Made by a program: the position numbers and the translations under genes. The notes beneath the pieces are model-generated. The model had not been told where the DNA came from. It saw only the letters and a list, made by a program, of their open reading frames with translations, and did not search any database. From assembly GCA_958430865.1 (NCBI GenBank), contig CAUDNR010004305.1:39615-52859 (forward strand): a DNA stretch of 13,245 nucleotides. The letters are read 5' to 3'. The DNA is from Entrophospora sp. SA101 (taxonomy: Eukaryota; Glomeromycota; Glomeromycetes; Entrophosporales; Entrophosporaceae). Positions 7,464-13,245 of the stretch are shown here, piece by piece (within the stretch, counting starts at the first letter, position 1; every line of letters begins with the position of its first letter).

Positions 7464-7539
7464 TGGTGCTGATTGTAGGAGTTGAACCTACAACCTACCG
7501 CTTACAAGGCGGTTGCTCTGCCAATTGAGCTAAATCAGC
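7464..7539 (-). tRNA. tRNA-Thr (UGU)
   Basis: Acceptor GCTGATT/AATCAGC, D arm GCTC/GAGC, anticodon stem ACCGC/GCGGT with loop CTTGTAA (anticodon TGT), T arm GTAGG/CCTAC, discriminator A, encoded CCA. It starts 3 bases after the stop of the 175-residue gene and ends 17 bases before the HAD gene ATG. Confidence 0.97.
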
Positions 7540-7542
7540 TAG

Positions 7543-8070
7543 TTAAGTGATTAATTTTTCCAGAACCTTAATCCTTTCTTGGATATCTTTAAAGAGATGA
7601 TAAATGTCAATATTGGTTAAATTAATATAAATATTTTTTAAATGATTAAGGGCCGGGTTAGCATCCAGATTTATTTGATGTTGGGGCGAGTCGGTTATTC
7701 CGAATTTTAAATAAGGCTTATCAGAGCATTCTAAATAAACTGAAAAAGGTTTGTTTTCTATGCGTAAACTTCACAAAGTATTAGTTTGTTTTTCTAATAA
7801 ATTACTAACTATTTTTAACTTTTCCTGAATTTCTTGTTTTGATTCTTCCTTAATCGCTTTGCTTTCGGTGCGTGAAGTCTCTTCCCAGGAAGTAAGTGGT
7901 TCGTTGTTCTCTAAAAATTCTATTCCTTGGCAGGAAAAACCGAAATTAGTCTTTTTGCATTTTAAAAAACAAATCGGCTTATCCTTGGAGTAATCTTGTA
8001 AATATTTTTCACCGAACGAGCAGGTAAACTTCCCTTCTTTATTTTCCAAGACGGCTTTATAAAATTTCAT
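7543..8070 (-). CDS. hypothetical protein with N-terminal Cys cluster (175 aa)
   Basis: I do not recognise this protein. The N-terminal 55 residues contain four Cys (17, 34, 38, 47; ICFLKCKKTNFGFSC), which could bind a metal. The middle (about 60-95) is Glu/Lys/Ser-rich and helical. After an in-frame TGA read as Trp101 a second folded part follows, ending in a helix (FKDIQERIKVLEKLIT). There is no signal peptide or membrane segment. The ATG is 68 bases after the CCA of tRNA-Val, and an AAGAAG 9 bases upstream is the nearest thing to a ribosome-binding site in the window. The stop is 3 bases before tRNA-Thr, so both probably share a transcript. Confidence 0.8.
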
Positions 8071-8138
8071 AAAACTAACTTCTTGATAAATTGGTTCACT
8101 AATAAACCTAGCAACTGTTTTTCACATTATTTTTAATT

Positions 8139-8214
8139 TGGTAGAGTATGCTGGGCTCGAACCAGCGACCCTCTGCTTGTAAGGCAGACGCTCTCCCAAC
8201 TGAGCTAATACTCT
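8139..8214 (-). tRNA. tRNA-Val (UAC)
   Basis: Acceptor AGAGTAT/ATACTCT, D arm GCTC/GAGC, anticodon stem TCTGC/GCAGA with loop CTTACAA (anticodon TAC), T arm GCTGG/CCAGC, discriminator A and encoded CCA. A TATAAT at 8219-8224 lies 4 bases before its 5' end. Confidence 0.97.
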
Positions 8215-8218
8215 CTAT

Positions 8219-8224
8219 ATTATA
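8219..8224 (-). promoter_or_regulatory. -10 box (TATAAT) directly before tRNA-Val
   Basis: The perfect hexamer ends 4 bases before the mature tRNA 5' end, so a transcript from here would begin at about the tRNA itself. It may drive tRNA-Val, the 175-residue gene, tRNA-Thr, the HAD gene and rplX as one unit. Confidence 0.5.
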
Positions 8225-8231
8225 TTTTTCA

Positions 8232-8327
8232 CTACTTAATACCTTGTCTTTCCTCGCCACGCCGTAAGGGAGATTTGCGTTTTTTCCTTTTCGTATCCCG
8301 GGTTGGCTTTCTTTTTTTCTTTTCCAT
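8232..8327 (-). CDS. very basic micro-ORF (31 aa)
   Basis: ATG to TAG encodes 31 residues, more than half Lys or Arg (starts MEKKKRKPTRDTKRKKRKS, ends RQGIK). It is squeezed between the hydrolase stop (9 bases upstream) and tRNA-Val (17 bases downstream). Its DNA is visibly more GC-rich than the surroundings. Composition suggests an RNA- or DNA-binding peptide such as a small ribosomal protein, but I cannot match it to a family. It may be non-coding. Confidence 0.35.
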   Translation of the reverse strand: MEKKKRKPTRDTKRKKRKSPLRRGEERQGIK

Positions 8328-8336
8328 ACCAAAATT

Positions 8337-9386
8337 TTATAGGTTTTTTTCTAAGTAAGTAGCAAAAAGAGTAGTAAAAGTGAATTGGGAAACTCTTCTT
8401 CTTTTTTTTCAGCGTAAACTTCGCGGTACAAAATCTCCGATAAAAGAAACTTCGCCATGGTCGGCATGACGGCACAAATACAAATTAATTTTTTTTTTAT
8501 TTAGTTTATTTTTTTGTAATTGGTATCATAAATTAAACGAGGCTTGTCAATCAATAATGACATCATCCAGACCATGGATAAATAATAATTTAATTGGGAG
8601 TTGCTGGGGTAAAACGAGAATAGGATTTACTTTTTCCAATTCTTCATAAGAACTATTAAGTATATCCCGCACCATTTTGTTAATCATAAATTCTTTTCAA
8701 TAATAATTGATACTTAATCTACTTCCCAACGCTCTTTTTAATTGTTCGGAAAAGTTATCGAACGAAGATTCACAAATGGCAAAGACTACTTCTGGGTTAT
8801 CACCACCAGCAAAATAACTAGTTCAAAATAATAAAGTGCTGGCACCCATGGAAAAGCCGTATAATCCAATTTTCTCCGGTTGATATTTTTTCCGCACTCA
8901 GTCGATAACATCTTGCAAATCTCTGGCTTCGGTCTGACCTAAACTGGTATAAGATTTGTCCGAAAGTCCGTGATTACGGGCATCGTAAGTAATTACTTGA
9001 TAACCCATTTGTAAGGATAAATGCAGACAATAAAACAACGACCATTTATTATTAGTTAAGCCATGACAAAAAATAATTACTTTTCTATTATTTTCGTTGC
9101 TTAAAATAGGTTGAATGCTGGTGCCCGACAAAATTAAATCGTCGTGGGTAGTAGTAATAGTAAATTCTTCCTTTAAATCCAATCTTTCCAAAAAATCGAA
9201 ATATTTTTGGTAAGCCAGCAAATTAATCGAGTTTTTACTGGTTCCTTTTAATAACTTTATCTTGTCATTAATGATATCGACTGAAACTTGGGCGTCAGAA
9301 ATACTGGGATTAGAACGAGACAAAGTAAAAATACTGTGTATTCGTTTAAAAATTCTTTTAACTCAAAATCAAAATTTCAAAAACAT
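8337..9386 (-). CDS. alpha/beta hydrolase (349 aa)
   Basis: Serine hydrolase of the alpha/beta-fold family, like the cell-surface or lipid-linked esterases/lysophospholipases of mollicutes; substrate unknown. Visible landmarks: oxyanion-side FCHGLTNNKWS, the DARNHGLS strand-turn, nucleophile elbow GFSMG (Ser179), acid in IHGLDD (about Asp275) and base in CRHADHGE (His307 or His310). The N terminus, MFLKFWFWVKRIFKRIHS, is strongly amphipathic and basic and could bind the membrane surface; two of its Trp are TGA codons. I chose ATG 9384-9386 because the frame is open there and a TAATAT lies 6 bases upstream. It follows the zinc-finger tail-anchored gene by 13 bases. The C terminus has a basic patch (LRWKKRRR). 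Confidence 0.9.
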
Positions 9387-9392
9387 CCGAGA

Positions 9393-9398
9393 ATATTA
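9393..9398 (-). promoter_or_regulatory. -10 box (TAATAT) six bases before the hydrolase start
   Basis: The spacing places the expected transcription start on the A of the ATG, so a leaderless mRNA is likely. The box lies between the two genes and touches nothing else. Confidence 0.45.
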
Positions 9399-9399
9399 T

Positions 9400-10524
9400 T
9401 TAGTAATCCCTTTTTCTTTTTTGATAAATAACCGCACCAATTATAATTGCCATTATTAGTCCAACTACTACTACGGCACCTATTATTTTCCCCAAATTAT
9501 CGTTTTTCTTGCCCTTCCCCTCGCTAACTTCTTGGCTAATTTGGCTAAAGGTAATTGGTTTTTGGGTAGATTTTAATTCACTTTCTAAATTTTGTTTTTG
9601 TTCCGCTGATAAACCACTATTAACCTCATTTAATTTTTTGCTTCCACCGCTATTAAATTCAATTATTATCTGATTAGTTGCAAAGTCAAAACGGATTTCT
9701 TTCGCATCCAGTTTTTTCATTAAGGCAAAAAAATCACTTACGCTGAAATTGTTGAACTTTTTTTCATCTTCTTTTTTATCCTCTCCTTCATTTTTACATT
9801 CATAAGAACAATATTTTTTATCGCCCTTTTCGTAAACGGTAAACTCTTCTTTTTTCACTCCGCACTTAGCACAAGTATATTCATTTTTCAAATTGCTTCA
9901 AACTAACTCTTTTAAACTGGACTTCATTGAAAGAGCCGCCGAAAAACCATCTGCCTGTCTAATTTTTTCTCTTCAATCACTTACTCCCACTCTTTTACTT
10001 AATCTTTCATCGGAAATATTTTCCTTAATCAATTCCATTTCAATTTCACTAATAAACTCTTTCTTATGTTTTTCATCCCTGTTTTTTTCCGATTCTTCTA
10101 GTCGTTTTTTATTTTCTTCATCTCTTTTCTTTTGGTCTTTTTGTCAATCTAGTTCATTAGCATTATATTTTTTTCATCATTCGGCGTTTTGCTTTTCACT
10201 CTCGCTAATTTTACGATAGTGATCTTCTCACCGCTTAGTATTTTTTTCAATTTTTCCCATTTCTTCCTCATGTTGCTCCTGCATTATTTCTTTAATTAAC
10301 TCCGCCATTCCATTATAAATTTTATCAATCATTTCAACATCTTTGGCTTCATAAATAGCACTTCGCCAAGTAATCATTCGTTTGCTTCACTCCTTTAAAT
10401 GTGGCATTTTCTCCGCAATTTGTCTAATCCTATCGGTAAGTTCAGCGTTAAGAATGCCCGCTGTGCTAACTAATTCTTCAATTTGTTTAACATTTTTATT
10501 TTGATATTCGTATATATCTACCAT
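9400..10524 (-). CDS. zinc-finger, coiled-coil, tail-anchored protein (374 aa)
   Basis: No signal peptide. Residues 1-70 are helical. About 75-175 is a highly charged Lys/Glu helix, probably a coiled coil, with several TGA-encoded Trp (for example AEWWKKYN). Residues 218-243 form a CxxC-x17-CxxxC zinc finger (CAKCG, then YCSYEC). A small domain follows (about 255-300, with FDFATNQIIIEFNSGG), then a polar linker. A transmembrane helix at about 347-367 (IIGAVVVVGLIMAIIIGAVI) leads to the tail YQKRKRDY. I chose ATG 10522-10524 as the most upstream ATG in the open frame; a simple scan that treats TGA as stop sees only the last 163 residues. A 22-base poly-T lies about 75 bases upstream of it. Reduced Cys-type zinc fingers suggest the domain stays in the cytoplasm. 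Function unknown. Confidence 0.88.
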
Positions 10525-10597
10525 ATTATTTTTTTTATTTATGTATATTTGCATATACTAATTAATATTTTATAACACTAAACTTTCCCATATCTGC

Positions 10598-10619
10598 AAA
10601 AAAAAAAAAAAAAAAAAAA
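10598..10619. repeat. 22-base homopolymer (A on plus, T on minus)
   Basis: This is the longest homopolymer in the window. It lies just upstream of the putative -35 region of the minus-strand zinc-finger tail-anchored gene. Homopolymers at such sites control phase-variable lipoproteins in some mycoplasmas (for example the vlp genes of Mycoplasma hyorhinis, where the tract is in the promoter). Confidence 0.85.
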
Positions 10620-10786
10620 GCCAGTAAATTACGGGATTGAGGAGGATTTTTTCGGTTTGAAATTTATTTGTTAATATTAGTTTTAGCAAAAATATTGGTA
10701 GAAAGTAATTAAAAGAAAAACAGTTAGTAGAAAACTCTAATTGAAAATTTCCGCAGAAATAGCAAACAAAAAGAGAAAAAACTAAT

Positions 10787-10792
10787 TATAAT
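10787..10792 (+). promoter_or_regulatory. -10 box (TATAAT) three bases before rplM
   Basis: A perfect hexamer in the sequence ATTATAATAATATG. Transcription would begin around the start codon, without space for a ribosome-binding site. Confidence 0.5.
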
Positions 10793-10795
10793 AAT

Positions 10796-11263
10796 ATGAA
10801 TATCGAAAGTAAAGAAAGTGAACAATTACAAAAAACTACTATTCCTTCGTTAAAATCAGTTACTCGCCACTGATATTTTTTGGACTTAAAAAATCAAATA
10901 GTCGGAAGAGTAGCGACTAGAATAGTTGAAATTTTACGGGGCAAAGATAAAAAAAACTTTTTGCCTAATTCAGATTTAGGTGATTATGTGGTTCTGATAA
11001 ACGCCAAATATGTTTCCTTTACTGGCGATAAATTGGGTAAGGAATATTATTACAATCATTCGGGTTATCCCGGTGGATTACGGGAAAGAAGTTTAAAAGT
11101 AATGCTTGATAGCCATCCTCGCGAATTAACTTTTCGCGTTGTTAAAGGCATGATGCCCCATACCAAATTAGGAAATAAACAATTAAAAAGATTATTTATT
11201 TTTACCGAGGAAAGCCATAATTTAGCCAGCCAGGAAAAAAATTTTATTAAAATAAGTTTATAG
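10796..11263 (+). CDS. rplM: 50S ribosomal protein L13
   Basis: Early-assembly large-subunit protein. Family signatures in order: HWYFLD, GRVATRIVEILRGKDKKNF, DLGDYVVLINAKYV, GDKLGKEYYYNHSGYPGGL and VVKGMMPHTKLGNK. The Trp of HWYFLD is encoded by TGA, which is the best evidence in this window that UGA means Trp. At 155 residues it is slightly long, with a polar N-terminal extension of about 22 residues from the only upstream ATG. A TATAAT ends 3 bases before this ATG, supporting it and suggesting a leaderless mRNA. It is followed by rpsI after 2 bases, the usual rplM-rpsI operon. Confidence 0.95.
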
Positions 11264-11265
11264 TT

Positions 11266-11679
11266 GTGATAAATAGTAATTATTATATTGGAGTAGGACG
11301 ACGAAAAGAAGCAACTGCTCGTGTTTACTTAAAAGAAGGTCAAGGACAAGCCCACATTAGAACCAAAACCGGTCAGGAAAAAGATTTAAAAGATTATTTT
11401 TATATGGAACCCTCTTTATGCGAAGATATTTACCAACCGCTCAAATTATTTAGCAAACAAAATGATTACGATTTACTAATCAGAGTAAAAGGCAGTGGGT
11501 TTCATAGTCAAGCCGAAGCCATTAGATTAGGTATTGCTCGGGCGTTATTAAAAATCTCGCCCGAATATAAAATAACTCTGAAGAGTTTTTCCTTACTGAC
11601 CTGCGATGCTCGCCGAGTAGAGCGAAAAAAAGTTGGTTTCAAAAAGGCTCGGAAAAAAACTCAATTTTCGAAACGGTAA
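11266..11679 (+). CDS. rpsI: 30S ribosomal protein S9
   Basis: Small-subunit protein whose C-terminal tail reaches the P-site tRNA. The YIGVGRRKEATARVYLKEG start, VKGSGFHSQAEAIRLGIARALL middle and the highly basic end RKKVGFKKARKKTQFSKR are diagnostic, and the final Arg is retained. The length (137) is normal. GTG 11266 is the start just before this block; it lies 2 bases after the rplM stop, so translation is probably coupled. No Shine-Dalgarno sequence is present. It converges on the MNT gene with 27 bases between and no obvious terminator hairpin. Confidence 0.95.
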   Translation: MINSNYYIGVGRRKEATARVYLKEGQGQAHIRTKTGQEKDLKDYFYMEPSLCEDIYQPLKLFSKQNDYDLLIRVKGSGFHSQAEAIRLGIARALLKISPEYKITLKSFSLLTCDARRVERKKVGFKKARKKTQFSKR

Positions 11680-11706
11680 AATTATTTTAAATTTTCAGAA
11701 GTTTAA

Positions 11707-11988
11707 TTATGCTAATCTCGTTAAATCCGCTTTGATTAATTGCTGAAAGTGCAGGTTCATGTCTTTTCAAGCCACTAATTCGACCAGAAAAGGTAAATCA
11801 CTTTCTTTAAATTCTTCCTCGATTTTAAAGGCGATATTATCCGGAATATCCTCTTGGTAGCAAATATCCAAATCCGACAAGCGGCGAGCAGTTCCTTTGA
11901 CTCGGGAGCCATAAGCATAAAAAGTATAAGGATACTTGCTTAGTATTTGTTGGATTATTTGGTGGTGTCGTGGTTCTAATTGGAGCAT
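11707..11988 (-). CDS. minimal nucleotidyltransferase (MNT-type antitoxin, 93 aa)
   Basis: Small nucleotidyltransferase-fold protein. The GSRVKGTARRLSDLD motif (Gly27-Ser28 ... Asp39, Asp41) is the metal- and nucleotide-binding signature, and FLVELV (Glu70) sits where many relatives carry a third Asp. In the HEPN/MNT toxin-antitoxin family the MNT partner neutralises the HEPN RNase, in characterised pairs by AMPylating it. A TGA reads as Trp74. Its ATG overlaps the end of the HEPN gene by 13 bases, so the pair is translationally linked, with the HEPN gene first. The match to the HI0073/HI0074 pair type is by motif only. Confidence 0.88.
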
Positions 11989-12377
11989 TCGGGTAGTTTT
12001 TGTAATTTAGTAATTAGTAAATTTAATTCGCGGAGAAAATTAGGCAAGGAAGTTAAAATCTCTTCGGCTATTTCTCCGTCATAGGTATGGCTAGTTTTAT
12101 TTCTTTTTTTGGCAAATTCAAATCAGACTTCGGCATCAGGGATTAAGCCTTCTAGTGCGGCTAAGCGAAAGATTTCTTTGGGAGTAATATGAACCTCTTG
12201 GGCTCGAAGCAATAATATTTTTCTGATAGTATTCTTGGCTAATTCATAACAGACTTCAAAGGCTTGAATAGCACCCGCTTTTTCATAATCATTACTAGCG
12301 TTTTGAATAATCTCGGCGAGAAAGTTGCGGGTAGAGATAATTGGTTTGATATCTAATTTGTGGTTTAACTTATCCAT
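11976..12377 (-). CDS. HEPN-domain protein (HI0074-like, toxin partner of MNT, 133 aa)
   Basis: All-helical HEPN protein, partner of the downstream MNT gene; such proteins are RNases or substrate-binding subunits. The helix IQAFEVCYELAKNTIRKIL and the R-x4-H motif RNKTSHTYD are visible; the Arg and His of this motif are the catalytic pair in HEPN RNases. Both are present and the frame is intact when TGA is read as Trp. A TTG-started extension of 13 residues is possible, but I prefer ATG 12375-12377, because a TTATAT at 12393-12398 lies 15 bases upstream. It lies downstream of tsaB on the same strand, about 100 bases away. Confidence 0.87.
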
Positions 12378-12475
12378 ATTTAATGTTTTTACATATAAGA
12401 GAGTAACGCGAAACAAGTTCTAAAAAAAGAAAGGGATTAATTAATACGCTACTCAGACCAAATTAAACTATCAAA

Positions 12476-13060
12476 TTAATAATTGATTTCTTCAACTTTA
12501 TTCAGTAAAGTAAAATGACTTTTTAGTTTCTGAAAATTAGTTAAGAAATCGACTTGTTGAAAGTCTTTCAAAATCAGAAATTTAGGAAATTTTTTGACTA
12601 ATTGCACTAATTCATTTTTGAGAACAATTCGACTCTCTAATAAGCATTTCTCCTTTTGATAAACTGCTACGTAATATTTACTCTCACGGCTATCAATAGT
12701 TAATAAACTAAAACAATTATTAGTTCCGGCTTGTAATAATAAACTATTTATATGATATAATTTGACATTGGGATTAAGCACTTGATAAGTGGTGAGAAAG
12801 GCCAAGCCAACTCTCAATCCGGTTTGTCCGCTCGGAAGTGAGGTAAAATAAATTTCGTCTATCTCGGGGAGAGAATGATAAGATTTTTCTAAGATTTGTC
12901 GCAAATGGAATAGGAAATTTTCCGAATGAAGCCGAATATTTTCCTTTTGGATACTAACTAGACACTTATTATTTTTTCACAGAGCCAGAAAGAGAAAAGA
13001 GGAGGACAGACTAAAATATAATTGCAGTGAAGATAGACTTTTTTCGCGGCTAGATATCAT
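12476..13060 (-). CDS. tsaB: tRNA threonylcarbamoyladenosine biosynthesis protein TsaB
   Basis: Non-catalytic partner of TsaD in forming t6A37 on ANN-reading tRNAs. The LPSGQTGLRVGLAFLTTYQ block matches the family's GPGSFTGLRIGLA signature, and HSENFLFHLRQIL matches the HSE..LP..I helix before it. The N-terminal strand, usually ILAIDTS, is LYFSLSSS here, preceded by about 12 extra residues. The C-terminal half is weakly conserved and the total (194 residues) is shorter than typical (about 220-230), as often in reduced genomes. A TGA reads as Trp in the N-terminal part. ATG 13058-13060 was chosen because a TATAAA at 13069-13074 lies 8 bases upstream, implying a leaderless start. Confidence 0.87.
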
Positions 13061-13245
13061 ATTAACTTTTTATAATTGATTATTTTTGTGTCCTTGTCGG
13101 AAACAGAGAACTAAAAAACTTGTTCGAGAGATAAATAATAATTATTAATTAGTACCCTAAAAATAATTATAAATTAAGGCAATTATATACAACTTTAAAC
13201 TACTTCTTTTCCCTCCTTTTTTTTCTAGGTGGAGAATTTAACAAG
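13061..13245. other. AT-rich region upstream of tsaB
   Basis: It contains the tsaB -10 box (TATAAA, 13069-13074, minus strand). I see no gene on either strand. The last bases (CTAGGTGGAGAATTT on plus) may belong to a gene boundary outside the window but cannot be assigned. Confidence 0.4.

Larger units (their letters stand above)
10525..10795. promoter_or_regulatory. divergent intergenic region between tail-anchored gene and rplM
   Basis: No gene is visible. On the minus strand a TATAAA at 10569-10574 could be the -10 box for the 9400-10524 gene. Seventeen bases further up is GCAGAT, and the poly-A/T tract begins directly beyond it. On the plus strand a TATAAT at 10787-10792 precedes rplM by 3 bases. 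The middle part is A-rich and contains a segment (AAAAATATTGGTA near 10687) similar to AAAAGTATTGGTA near 5010. Confidence 0.45.

Noticed and set aside
8108..8475. Longer open frames over tRNA-Val and the hydrolase 3' end
   Set aside because: They run through the tRNA gene or shadow the hydrolase in other frames and have no protein-like character.
259..13060. Many genes look broken by TGA stops
   Set aside because: TGA falls at conserved Trp in L13 and at plausible Trp sites in other families; with code 4 the frames are continuous.
259..13060. UGA read as Gly (code 25, as in some candidate phyla)
   Set aside because: The L13 HWYFLD position is Trp in the family, and the cmk remnant has an aromatic column there; Gly would fit neither.
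13200..13245. Start of a plus-strand gene at the right edge with a Shine-Dalgarno-like AGGTGGAG
   Set aside because: No start codon is visible before the window ends, and Shine-Dalgarno sequences are absent elsewhere here.
1..13245. CRISPR array, transposase, integrase or rRNA
   Set aside because: No spaced direct repeats, no mobile-element protein motifs and no rRNA-like sequence were seen on either strand.

Overview
The window looks like an AT-rich, reduced bacterial genome that reads UGA as tryptophan (genetic code 4), most like a mollicute (Mycoplasma/Spiroplasma relatives). The best evidence is rplM (L13), where an in-frame TGA sits at the conserved Trp of the family's N-terminal Lys-Trp-Tyr motif. 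In-frame TGA codons also fall at plausible Trp sites in pth, uvrD/pcrA-like, tsaB, the HEPN gene and the alpha/beta hydrolase. Read with the standard code, almost every gene here would look broken. Species cannot be named from this sequence alone.

Layout. (1) 1-3006, plus strand: 3' end of a coiled-coil protein with a (GA)n tract, tRNA-Asn, an unknown C-terminally anchored protein, an N-terminally anchored protein, pth, and a zinc-finger/coiled-coil/tail-anchor gene that appears frameshifted. (2) 3010-10524, minus strand, read from high to low coordinates: a zinc-finger tail-anchored gene, an alpha/beta hydrolase, a very basic micro-ORF, tRNA-Val, an unknown 175-residue gene, tRNA-Thr, a HAD-domain tail-anchored gene, rplX (L24), another tail-anchored gene whose 3' end abuts a remnant of cytidylate kinase, and a UvrD/PcrA-type helicase. 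(3) 10796-11679, plus strand: rplM-rpsI. (4) 11707-13060, minus strand: tsaB, then a HEPN/MNT toxin-antitoxin pair.

The unusual content is a set of at least five proteins (one more is partial) that share an architecture rather than a domain. A variable N-terminal domain (HAD phosphatase-like, Cys4 zinc finger or unknown) is followed by a charged, coiled-coil or Pro-rich linker. The chain ends in one C-terminal transmembrane helix and a short Lys/Arg tail. None has an N-terminal signal peptide. Several carry simple-sequence repeats at places that could switch them: (GA)n between coiled coil and membrane anchor in two paralogues, (TA)11 abutting a start codon, and a 22-base A/T homopolymer upstream of a putative promoter. 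In one paralogue the GA tract leaves the anchor out of frame in this assembly, so slippage could toggle a membrane-bound and a soluble form. This is the best candidate for an undescribed system.

Expression signals are also distinctive. I see no convincing Shine-Dalgarno sequence before any gene. Several starts lie 1-8 bases after a TATAAT-like box, which suggests leaderless transcripts. tRNA genes punctuate the gene strings with very short gaps. No CRISPR, transposase or rRNA was seen.
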